A DNA stretch of 5,254 nt from NCBI GenBank assembly GCA_019090295.1, contig JAHRWG010000116.1:1-5254 (forward strand), read 5' to 3'. This document shows positions 1 through 5,254 of the stretch, piece by piece. Source of the stretch: Cycloclasticus sp. GTDB taxonomy: Bacteria; Pseudomonadota; Gammaproteobacteria; Methylococcales; Cycloclasticaceae. Numbering within the stretch: position 1 is the stretch's first letter; every line of letters starts with the position of its first letter. The notes below the pieces were generated by a model. It made no database searches. It worked only from the letters and a program-made list of their open reading frames with translations, and had not been told where the DNA came from. The position numbers were made by a program, and so were the translations under genes.

Positions 1-44
1 CACTTCTCGCTTCGTCGGCAGCGTCAGATGTGTATAAGAGACAG
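1..44 (+). other. Illumina Nextera adapter remnant (non-biological)
   Basis: Bases 12-44 match the 33-base Nextera Read 1 transposase adapter as I know it, and bases 26-44 are the 19-base Tn5 mosaic end (AGATGTGTATAAGAGACAG). Bases 1-3 (CAC) fit the end of the P5 primer, and bases 4-11 (TTCTCGCT) fill exactly the space of an 8-base i5 index; that reading of 1-11 is inference. The adapter runs directly into the coding sequence at base 45. An ATG inside the adapter (28-30) opens a false start giving the peptide MCIRDS, a recurrent artefact in protein databases. This stretch should be trimmed and not read as Tn5 biology. Confidence 0.97.
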
Positions 45-402
45 TTTGGGGGTTATTCCAGGAGCAGGTGGTACACAACTGATCACACGGTTAGTTGGTA
101 AACCCATTGCCATGGAAATGGTTATGAATGCTCGCCCTTTATTGGCTGACGAAGCCTTGCAACGAGGCGTGGTTAGCCGTGTCGTTGCTATAGACCAAAT
201 TGAAGAAGAGGCGTTAACCCTAGCCAAAGAAATTGCAGCAAGGCCAGCATTAGCCACTCAAGCTGGGAAAAACTGTGTCAATAAAGCGGTCATGGGTACT
301 TTAGAAGAGGGCTTAATGGTTGAAAAAGAAGCATTTTCACCCTTGTTTGATAGTAGCGATGCTCAGCGATTAATGTCGGCCTTTATTCATAAATCAAAAT
401 AA
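45..402 (+). CDS. Enoyl-CoA hydratase/isomerase family protein, C-terminal part (5' truncated)
   Basis: This is the C-terminal 119 or so residues of a crotonase-superfamily protein. The family usually has about 260 residues, so roughly the first 140 are missing. The first native residues LGVIPGAGGTQ match the motif that follows the second catalytic Glu in crotonases (rat enzyme: GTIPGAGGTQRL). Next come the helix LVGKPIAMEMVMNARPL, the LADEALQRGVVSRVV segment and a tail ending DAQRLMSAFIHKSK, comparable to the family's EGMxAFxEKR. The oxyanion-hole segment and both catalytic glutamates would lie in the missing part, so activity cannot be judged. Such enzymes typically hydrate trans-2-enoyl-CoA in beta-oxidation or related CoA pathways in the cytoplasm. 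Two local departures are Gln-Leu-Ile for the usual Gln-Arg-Leu after GGT, and Arg-Leu for Glu-Gly in the tail. The reading frame enters from adapter, so the ATG at 28 is not a real start. The SDR downstream begins 23 bases after the stop, suggesting one operon. Confidence 0.92.
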
Positions 403-425
403 CTTAATCAGCACGAGTATTGTCT

Positions 426-1310
426 ATGAGCTATCAATCTGTTTTTCATAAAGACCTCTTCAAACATTCAAATATTATTGTGACAGGTGCAGGCAGTGGC
501 ATTGGCCGTTGTACAGCGCATGAGTTGGCTTCTTTAGGTGCTCGTATTTTATTAGTAGGGCGAAGTGAAGAAAAATTACTGAGCGTACGGCAAGAAATTC
601 AGCAAGACGGTGGACATGCCGATTATGCATGTTGTGACATTAGGGATGAAGAAGCTGTTAAAGAACTGGTTGCTCATCACGTAAGCCAACGTGGCCCTAT
701 CCATGGTTTAGTAAACAATGCAGGCGGGCAATTTCCTGCACCCTTGGCCAACATCAGTAAAAATGGCTGGAATGCAGTGGTTAATACTAATTTAACCGGT
801 GGTTTTTTAATGGCAAGAGAAGTCTTTAATCAATCTATGGAGCAGCATGGCGGATCGATTGTTAATATTGTGGCTGATATGTGGGCAGGGATGCCAGGAA
901 TGGGTCACTCGGGTGCGGCAAGGGCAGGCATGGCAAATTTCACTCAAACAGCGGCCTATGAATGGGGGTTTGCAGGTGTTCGTGTTAATGCTGTAGCGCC
1001 GGGGTGGATTGCATCAAGTGGTATGGATACCTACCCAGATGAGTTTAAAGAAGTGCTTAAATCGTTGCCAGCAGCCGTGCCATTAAGCCGTTTAGGTAAT
1101 GAATCAGAAGTGAGCTCGGCGATTTGTTATTTATTAAGTGCTGCAGCAAGCTTTATCAGTGGAACTGTTGTTAGAATTGATGGGGCCGCATCACAAGGTA
1201 ATACCGCTATGTACCCACTAAAAAAAGGCAATGCATCTGAGCCATATCATGGTTTTCATCGAGAAGTAGAACCAGAACTGTTTAAACAAGGGAGCTTAAA
1301 AAGCGACTGA
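426..1310 (+). CDS. SDR family oxidoreductase, trans-2-enoyl-CoA reductase (PECR)/dienoyl-CoA reductase-like
   Basis: This is an NAD(P)(H)-dependent short-chain dehydrogenase/reductase of 294 residues from ATG 426. The N-terminal Rossmann motif TGAGSGIG is at residues 20-27, VGR at 44-46, a CDIR segment at 70-73, NNAGG at 97-101 and NTNLTG at 120-125. The stretches NNAGGQF, NLTG, HGGSIVNI and HSGAARAG strongly recall human peroxisomal trans-2-enoyl-CoA reductase (PECR), from memory. The classical YxxxK is replaced by SGAAR at 162-166, as in PECR. A VNAVAPG segment (187-193) and an ASFISGTVVRIDGG-like end (241-254, here DGAA) complete the fold, followed by a C-terminal extension of about 40 residues. 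An in-frame TTG at 420 would add two residues; ATG is preferred because the weak purine stretch CGAG (414-417) lies 8 bases before it. It is probably cotranscribed with the enoyl-CoA hydratase, so the substrate is likely a CoA thioester. Bacterial citronellol/citronellal dehydrogenases of the atu type are an alternative. SDR fold is certain; substrate is inference. Confidence 0.9.
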   Translation: MSYQSVFHKDLFKHSNIIVTGAGSGIGRCTAHELASLGARILLVGRSEEKLLSVRQEIQQDGGHADYACCDIRDEEAVKELVAHHVSQRGPIHGLVNNAGGQFPAPLANISKNGWNAVVNTNLTGGFLMAREVFNQSMEQHGGSIVNIVADMWAGMPGMGHSGAARAGMANFTQTAAYEWGFAGVRVNAVAPGWIASSGMDTYPDEFKEVLKSLPAAVPLSRLGNESEVSSAICYLLSAAASFISGTVVRIDGAASQGNTAMYPLKKGNASEPYHGFHREVEPELFKQGSLKSD

Positions 1311-1334
1311 ATACATGGTGCTTGCAAACAACCC

Positions 1335-1364
1335 GTTAGGCAGGCCTTACTTTTTGTTCTTTTT
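1335..1364 (+). terminator. Probable intrinsic terminator of the hydratase-SDR unit
   Basis: GTTAGG (1335-1340) can pair with CCTTAC (1345-1350) around the loop CAGG, giving a six-position stem with one T-T mismatch. It is followed at once by the T-rich run TTTTTGTTCTTTTT (1351-1364). It sits 24 bases after the SDR stop in the convergent gap and runs into the last codons of the opposing ylqF. The T run is the complement of the lysine codons of the YlqF tail. The stem is short, so efficiency is uncertain. Read on the - strand, the hairpin is followed by GGGTTGTTTG, so it is a poor terminator for ylqF. Confidence 0.5.
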
Positions 1365-2270
1365 CCAACGCTTCTTTCGCGCTGTTTTTAGAGCGGCCTT
1401 GTCGGCTTTTTTTTCGTCTGTTTTTGCAATCTCTAATTCAATCATTGCAGGTGTTTCTAGGGTGGTTGCCCCAAGAACACCACTACGGAAATCATGAATA
1501 AAAATAGCGGATGTTTTATTTAAATCAATACGACCACCACTCACCAGTGCGCCGCGTTTTCGACCAACAGCCTCTAATAAAGCGGTGGCATCCCGAGGTT
1601 TTTCTTCAAGTGAGTAACGTTGGATAAGCACATCAGGATGATACTTTAAGAAGTAATCTGCACAATAATAAGCAATGTCATCATATTCAATCGCTGTATC
1701 TTTAATGGCGCCAGTAATAGCTAACCGGTAGCCACTGTCTTGGTTTTCAACTTTTGGCCAAAGTAGCCCAGGGGTATCAAACAATATAATATTATTGCCT
1801 AAGTCTATCCGCTGTTGAGTTTGTGTTACCGCTGGTTCATTGCCTGTTTTAGCAATAGTACGGCCGGCCAACGTGTTAATAAGGGTCGATTTCCCTACAT
1901 TAGGAATGCCCGTTATTAAGCATGTAATAGGACTTATTATGGATCCCTTAGTTGGCACTAACTTGCGACACAAGGAAAAAATTTGTTCACTTTTATTAGG
2001 CTGTTGTAAGTTCAAAGCCAGTGTCTTAGTGTTTTTATGTTCTTCTAAATAGGCTTGCCATACCTTAGTGTCTGCCTCATCGGCTAAATCAGTTTTGTTC
2101 AGAATTTTTAAGCAGGGAGTGTTACCACGAATCTCTGCTAACATTGGATTTTCACTGCTATAAGGGATTCTGGCATCCAAAATCTCTATAAACATATCCA
2201 CCTGAGGTAGCCGTTTTTTGATTTCCTTCTGGGCTTTGTGCATGTGCCCGGGGTACCAATTTATACTCAT
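1347..2270 (-). CDS. ylqF: Ribosome biogenesis GTPase YlqF (RbgA family)
   Basis: This is a 307-residue circularly permuted GTPase of the YlqF/RbgA family, at about the length of the Bacillus subtilis protein (around 280) plus a basic tail. The G motifs come in permuted order: G4 NKTD at residues 58-61, G1 GIPNVGKST at 121-129, a probable G2 Thr in PAVTQTQQ near 149, and G3 DTPG at 165-168 within DTPGLLWPK. The N-terminus MSINWYPGHM carries the conserved His9 implicated in GTP hydrolysis in RbgA. The C-terminal domain (about 195-280) would be the RNA- or ribosome-binding part, and the last 25 residues are Lys/Arg-rich. In B. subtilis, RbgA acts late in 50S assembly; that role here is inferred from family. 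The ATG at 2268-2270 is preceded by AAGG (2285-2282) at a rather long spacing of 11 bases. It lies 37 bases after slyX in the same direction and probably shares the deaD transcript. E. coli has no RbgA, so this points away from enterics. Confidence 0.95.
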   Translation of the reverse strand: MSINWYPGHMHKAQKEIKKRLPQVDMFIEILDARIPYSSENPMLAEIRGNTPCLKILNKTDLADEADTKVWQAYLEEHKNTKTLALNLQQPNKSEQIFSLCRKLVPTKGSIISPITCLITGIPNVGKSTLINTLAGRTIAKTGNEPAVTQTQQRIDLGNNIILFDTPGLLWPKVENQDSGYRLAITGAIKDTAIEYDDIAYYCADYFLKYHPDVLIQRYSLEEKPRDATALLEAVGRKRGALVSGGRIDLNKTSAIFIHDFRSGVLGATTLETPAMIELEIAKTDEKKADKAALKTARKKRWKKNKK

Positions 2271-2307
2271 AATAGACGGTGCCTTACTGACTTAAAAAAA
2301 CGTGATA

Positions 2308-2514
2308 TTAATAATGGGGCGGCAGCTCATCAAATAATGATGGCTTCGCTGATGTTCCATCCGCGGAGGTATCCATAGAGCCCATTAATTGGTTTAGCTG
2401 CTTTTGAAGAGCATCAATTTGTTTTTGCTGTTGGCAAATGACACCATCCAATTGTTGGATAGTGTCATCTTGATAAGCCAGCTTTATTTCAAGCTCTGTT
2501 ATGCGTTTCTCCAC
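2308..2514 (-). CDS. slyX: SlyX family protein
   Basis: This small protein of 68 residues is close to the length of E. coli SlyX (72). The first 44 or so residues are a heptad-like coiled coil (ITELEIKLAYQDDTIQQL, then a Gln-rich stretch IDALQKQLNQL). A polar linker follows, and the protein ends in the family's hallmark PPHY. Its molecular role is unknown; in E. coli the gene was named for its position next to slyD, and no enzymatic motif is visible here. The start is GTG (2514-2512), the furthest upstream possible because the deaD stop TAA (2520-2518) lies in frame just above, separated by ACG. No convincing Shine-Dalgarno is visible in the 20 bases upstream, so translation is probably coupled to termination on deaD. 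It sits between deaD and ylqF, so by context it may relate to ribosome assembly or RNA handling, which is inference only. Confidence 0.92.
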   Translation of the reverse strand: MEKRITELEIKLAYQDDTIQQLDGVICQQQKQIDALQKQLNQLMGSMDTSADGTSAKPSLFDELPPHY

Positions 2515-2517
2515 CGT

Positions 2518-4314
2518 TTATGATGCTGGGCGAGATTTCTTTTTTTTCGGTTTCTTCGAATACGTTTTCTTCTTTTTTGAAGGGTCCGAAGATGGTAATT
2601 TGGGTTTTGCTACATGATCAGTCCGTTCAATATTTAACGGTTGATTACGCACCCTAATTTTTTTAAGGCTATCAAAAACAATATTTGGCATTCCAACAGG
2701 CAACTCGATATAACTATGGTCATCTTTAAGTTCAATATGTCCAATATGCCTAGGCTCTACATCTGCTTCATTAGCAATAGCACCAACAATGTCGCCTGGC
2801 ATTGCATTATGATTTTTGCCAACGTCAATTCGATAATTATCCATAGGCACTTTTACGTGCTTGCGTTTATCTTTAGCTGAATCGTCTTTACTTGGCCTGA
2901 AAGACTTATCGGCAGAGCTTTTAAAGCTTCGTTCTCCACGAGCTGGACGATCATCACGTCTAGCGCGACCCTCTTTAGCATTGCCTTTTTTAGACTCAGT
3001 AAGGATAAGCGGTTTATCTTTTTGTGCTAAATAAGCTAACGCAGCTGCCAATTGTAGAGGATCAGTATCATTTTCTTCTATATAAGACTGAACCAATTGG
3101 TTAAAAAAGTCTAAATCAGTTTTGCTTAAAGCATCACTGATGGTTTCTTTGAATAAACTTGAGCGGCGCTCATTTACCTGCTGTCGAGTAGGTAATTCCA
3201 TGGCCTTAATTGGCTGACGGGTTGTTCGCTCAATTTCACGCAATAAACGACGTTCACGTGGTGCAATAAATAGAATCGCTTTACCCGATCTACCGGCTCG
3301 GCCAGTACGACCAATTCGGTGAACATATGCTTCAGGGTCATAAGGAATATCGTAATTAATAACGTGACTGACTCGGGCAACATCAATACCACGTGCAGCG
3401 ACATCTGTTGCCACTAAAATATCAATTTTACCGCTTTTTAATTGGCCAATTGTGCGCTCACGTAAGGCTTGTGTCATATCACCATTAATGGCAGAGGCTG
3501 AGTAGCCGCGTGCTTCAAGCTTCTCGGCAACCTCTACGGTTAGGACTTTAGTCCGTACAAACATAATAATGCCGTCGAAGTCTTCTACTTCTAATATACG
3601 GGTTAAAGCATCTAGTTTATGTAGGCCACTGACCATCCAAAAGCGTTGTTCAATCCGTTCAACCGTAGCGGTTTTAGACTCAATCTTAACTACTTTTGGT
3701 TTGCTTAAGTATTTCTCAGCAACTCTGCGAATAGGAGCCGGCATGGTGGCAGAAAATAAAGCCACTTGGCGTTCATCAGGGGCCTTGTCTAAAATCCACT
3801 CAACATCATCTATAAAGCCCATACGCAACATTTCATCGGCTTCATCAAGCACGATCGTTTTTAAACTGCTTAGCTTAAGTGTTTTACGACGGAGGTGATC
3901 CATCACTCGGCCAGGGGTACCAACAATGACATGGGCACCGCGTTTTAACTGACGTAATTGGGTGTCCATGCTTTGGCCACCATAAATAGGTAGTACGTTG
4001 AAGCCTTTAATTTCGCAGGCGTAACTTTTAAAAGCTTCTGCTACTTGAATGGCCAGTTCACGTGTTGGTGCAAGAACCAATACTTGCGGGTGCTGTTGCT
4101 TTACATCAATTTTAGACAATAAAGGTAAAGCGAAGGCGGCTGTTTTACCAGTACCTGTTTGAGCAGTACCAACAATATCGTGGCCTTCAAGCAAGTGTGG
4201 AATGGCTTCTGCCTGAATAGGAGAGGGTTGTTCGTAACCGATTTTTTTGAGTGCATCTTGAACGGGTGCAGACAGAGGTAAATCAGCGAAACTAATTGTT
4301 ACTTGGGATGTCAT
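2518..4314 (-). CDS. deaD: ATP-dependent RNA helicase DeaD (CsdA-type DEAD-box)
   Basis: This 598-residue DEAD-box RNA helicase closely follows E. coli DeaD/CsdA through the core. Q motif: Phe9 and SPIQ at 31-34. Motif I: AQTGTGKT 51-58. Ia: PTREL 83-87. Ib: TPGR 133-136. Motif II: DEAD 157-160. Motif III: SAT 188-190. Motif V: ATDVAARGID 302-311. Motif VI: HRIGRTGRAGR 332-342. A dimerisation-like region follows (about 355-435), then a charged linker (440-485), a DbpA-type RNA-binding domain (about 492-563, including YRIDVG and IVGAIANEADV) and a Lys-rich tail (579-594). That tail replaces the Arg/Gly-rich end of E. coli DeaD. The protein unwinds RNA using ATP; in E. coli it supports 50S assembly and mRNA turnover, most importantly in the cold. 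All catalytic motifs are intact. ATG 4314-4312 has a good Shine-Dalgarno AAGG (4325-4322) with 7-base spacing. It is the first gene of the deaD-slyX-ylqF unit; leader structure upstream may regulate it. Confidence 0.97.
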   Translation of the reverse strand: MTSQVTISFADLPLSAPVQDALKKIGYEQPSPIQAEAIPHLLEGHDIVGTAQTGTGKTAAFALPLLSKIDVKQQHPQVLVLAPTRELAIQVAEAFKSYACEIKGFNVLPIYGGQSMDTQLRQLKRGAHVIVGTPGRVMDHLRRKTLKLSSLKTIVLDEADEMLRMGFIDDVEWILDKAPDERQVALFSATMPAPIRRVAEKYLSKPKVVKIESKTATVERIEQRFWMVSGLHKLDALTRILEVEDFDGIIMFVRTKVLTVEVAEKLEARGYSASAINGDMTQALRERTIGQLKSGKIDILVATDVAARGIDVARVSHVINYDIPYDPEAYVHRIGRTGRAGRSGKAILFIAPRERRLLREIERTTRQPIKAMELPTRQQVNERRSSLFKETISDALSKTDLDFFNQLVQSYIEENDTDPLQLAAALAYLAQKDKPLILTESKKGNAKEGRARRDDRPARGERSFKSSADKSFRPSKDDSAKDKRKHVKVPMDNYRIDVGKNHNAMPGDIVGAIANEADVEPRHIGHIELKDDHSYIELPVGMPNIVFDSLKKIRVRNQPLNIERTDHVAKPKLPSSDPSKKKKTYSKKPKKKKSRPAS

Positions 4315-4333
4315 TTATGAACCTTAACTTAGG

Positions 4334-4365
4334 GATAGTATTTACCTAGACCTAGGTGAACTATC
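4334..4365 (-). repeat. Imperfect inverted repeat in the deaD leader
   Basis: On the + strand, GATAGT (4334-4339) pairs with ACTATC (4360-4365). After a two-base bulge (4340-4341), TTACCTAG (4342-4349) pairs with CTAGGTGA (4352-4359) with one imperfect position. ACCTAG occurs twice in tandem (4344-4349 and 4350-4355), and ACCTAGGT at 4350-4357 is a perfect palindrome. Transcribed from the - strand, this could form a hairpin of about 14 pairs ending just upstream of the deaD ribosome binding site. It could be a leader RNA structure or a protein operator; the sequence does not decide between them. Confidence 0.55.
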
Positions 4366-4369
4366 GAGA

Positions 4370-4380
4370 GGGAATTTCCC
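4370..4380. repeat. GGGAATTTCCC palindrome at the predicted deaD transcription start
   Basis: This perfect inverted repeat, GGGAA-T-TTCCC, directly abuts the deaD -10 box (4381-4386) on the transcribed side, so it covers the expected start site near 4374. It could be a small operator, the first bases of a leader hairpin, or chance. The symmetry is seen directly; a role is inference. Confidence 0.4.
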
Positions 4381-4409
4381 ATTATACGTGTTTTAATGCT
4401 TAAAGTCTT
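4381..4409 (-). promoter_or_regulatory. Predicted sigma70-type promoter of deaD
   Basis: On the - strand a perfect -10 hexamer TATAAT lies at 4386-4381. With a 17-base spacer the -35 position (4409-4404) reads AAGACT, matching only GAC of the consensus. Transcription would start near 4374, giving a leader of about 60 bases that contains the inverted repeat at 4334-4365. The weak -35 may mean an activator is used or that this is not the main promoter. Confidence 0.5.
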
Positions 4410-4479
4410 GATTTATGAAGAATTATTAACGACCTATTAAGCTGAATTAACTGACGATTGTTAGAAAGTGGTGCTTATT

Positions 4480-4508
4480 TTGACGTGTTCTTTCGTCTAA
4501 TTTATCAA
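4480..4508 (+). promoter_or_regulatory. Candidate promoter for the downstream SDR gene
   Basis: TTGACG (4480-4485, 5 of 6 to consensus) and TATCAA (4503-4508, 4 of 6) are separated by 17 bases, which would place the start near 4515 and leave a leader of about 60 bases. A better -10, TATAGT (4528-4533), has no recognisable -35 at the right distance. In such AT-rich sequence either could be chance. Confidence 0.3.
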
Positions 4509-4576
4509 ATGCTTGTTAGTTTTATATTATAGTAAGCTGATACTTATAAAAATACGAATTTATCAGAGAGGTTAAA

Positions 4577-5254
4577 ATGGACTTAGGGATTTCAGGCAAA
4601 ACAGCCGTTATTGGTGGTAGTAGCCAGGGGATGGGGTTAGCCATTGCAGAAGGGCTTGCTAAGGAGGGTTGCAATGTATTGCTTTGCGCTCGCAATAAAC
4701 AATCTTTAGCGGCTGCAAAGCAAAAAATATTAACATTAACCGATGAGCATAAAGTTGCCACGCTAAGTGTAGATCTAAGCCTACCTAATAGTGCTAAAGA
4801 TATTGTACAAGCGGCCTCTAGCCGTTGGGGAAGCGTTGATATTTTGGTGACTAATACGGGCGGACCAACTCCTGGGCAGCCCAGTACATTTAGTGATGAA
4901 GACTGGGACGCAGCTTACCAAAAGGTTTTTTATAACGTGATAAGGCTTTGTCGAGAAGTACTACCTCAAATGCGTAATCATGGATGGGGGCGAATCATTA
5001 ATTTGTTGGCCTTATCTGCACGCCAAATAGAAGATAACTTATCACTTTCATCGACCACTCGTGCTGCTGTCGTGGCTTTTTCAAAAAACTTATCCGAAGA
5101 AGTTGCCGCAGAGGGAATTACGGTTAACAACGTATTACCTGGATCAATTATGACGGACCGTTTGGTTGAAATAACACACATGCAAGCGCAGCATCATGGC
5201 CATTCGCAAGAGAGTGCTATGGCCAGTAGAGTGGGTAATATTCCAACTGGGCGC
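4577..5254 (+). CDS. SDR family oxidoreductase, atypical BKR-like subgroup (3' truncated by window)
   Basis: This is the first 226 residues of a short-chain dehydrogenase/reductase; the family usually runs about 250-265, so some 30-40 residues lie beyond the window. ATG 4577 is preceded by AGAGAGG (4565-4571) with 5-base spacing, a good ribosome binding site. The nucleotide-binding loop is GGSSQGMG (13-20) rather than TGxxxGIG; CAR follows strand 2 (37-39), a VDLS segment is at 65-68, and the usual NNAG is replaced by NTGGP (93-97). RIINLLALS (139-147) corresponds to the strand carrying the catalytic Ser. The YxxxK position reads SSTTR (158-162), and VNNVLPGSIMT (183-193) is the conserved segment after strand 6. 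These departures match an SDR subgroup often annotated as 3-oxoacyl-ACP reductase-like (BKR-like) without the full catalytic tetrad. No substrate can be named. It is divergent from deaD and appears to have its own promoter. IPTGR at the very end is the usual start of the PTGRLG-type segment, so the frame is intact to the edge. Confidence 0.9.
   Translation, partial: MDLGISGKTAVIGGSSQGMGLAIAEGLAKEGCNVLLCARNKQSLAAAKQKILTLTDEHKVATLSVDLSLPNSAKDIVQAASSRWGSVDILVTNTGGPTPGQPSTFSDEDWDAAYQKVFYNVIRLCREVLPQMRNHGWGRIINLLALSARQIEDNLSLSSTTRAAVVAFSKNLSEEVAAEGITVNNVLPGSIMTDRLVEITHMQAQHHGHSQESAMASRVGNIPTGR

Noticed and set aside
26..44. Tn5 mosaic end suggesting a transposon boundary
   Set aside because: It is embedded in the full Nextera adapter and stands at the contig edge, so it is library preparation and not a resident element.
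28..45. ATG at 28 as the start of the enoyl-CoA hydratase gene
   Set aside because: The first codons (MCIRDS) are adapter-encoded, and the native protein is clearly truncated in its middle.
420..425. TTG at 420 as the SDR start
   Set aside because: ATG 426 is the stronger codon and has the better-placed upstream purines; the two extra residues add nothing recognisable. It cannot be excluded entirely.
2271..2307. Possible terminator or promoter between slyX and ylqF
   Set aside because: No hairpin followed by a T run on the - strand and no paired promoter hexamers; the 37-base gap looks like an ordinary intra-operon spacer.
3174..3898. Other open frames overlapping deaD on both strands
   Set aside because: They lie inside the conserved helicase core in other frames, have no recognisable domains, and are shadows of deaD.
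4420..4462. Similar AATTA-TTAAC-GAC blocks between the divergent genes as a direct repeat
   Set aside because: The copies (around 4420-4433 and 4444-4456) match only with gaps, in AT-rich sequence, and are not convincing as a binding-site array.
4522..5181. Minus-strand open frames opposite the second SDR
   Set aside because: They are antisense to a well-conserved SDR with a good ribosome binding site and resemble no known protein.
1..5254. A new defence, mobile or CRISPR-like system
   Set aside because: Every long gene belongs to a well-known housekeeping or metabolic family, and no repeat arrays, integrase, transposase or toxin-like genes are present.

Overview
The window looks like the end of an assembled contig from a gammaproteobacterium of fairly low GC content (low to mid 40s percent by eye). 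SlyX is typical of that class, DeaD is of the E. coli type, and codon use is AT-leaning. A YlqF/RbgA GTPase, which E. coli lacks, argues against an enteric. I cannot name a genus from the sequence. This is mostly ordinary core chromosome. I see no mobile element, CRISPR array, tRNA, rRNA or phage gene.

Positions 1-44 are not biological. They are the end of an Illumina Nextera library adapter, ending in the Tn5 mosaic end, fused to the first genuine base at about 45.

Positions 45-1310 (+ strand) hold the end of a transcription unit: the C-terminal half of an enoyl-CoA hydratase/isomerase, then, 23 bases later, a short-chain dehydrogenase/reductase (SDR) of the peroxisomal trans-2-enoyl-CoA reductase / 2,4-dienoyl-CoA reductase type. 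Together they suggest acyl-CoA (fatty-acid or isoprenoid-like) metabolism. A probable intrinsic terminator at 1335-1364 lies over the 3' end of the convergent gene.

Positions 4314 down to 1347 (- strand) hold a three-gene unit, deaD-slyX-ylqF. It encodes a DEAD-box RNA helicase, the small coiled-coil protein SlyX (3 bases after the deaD stop, GTG start, no clear ribosome binding site), and a circularly permuted GTPase of the 50S assembly family. DeaD and RbgA-type proteins both act in large-subunit assembly in the organisms where they were studied, so this looks like a ribosome-biogenesis operon with SlyX as a passenger or partner.

Positions 4315-4576 are the 262-base divergent intergenic region. 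It holds a perfect TATAAT -10 box for deaD, an 11-base palindrome beside it, a long imperfect inverted repeat in the deaD leader, and a weaker promoter candidate for the gene on the other side. I see no gene in it.

Positions 4577-5254 (+ strand) hold a second SDR, cut off by the window end. Both SDRs lack the classical Tyr-x-x-x-Lys catalytic pair and carry Ser-x-x-x-Arg instead, which is the most notable protein-level feature here.
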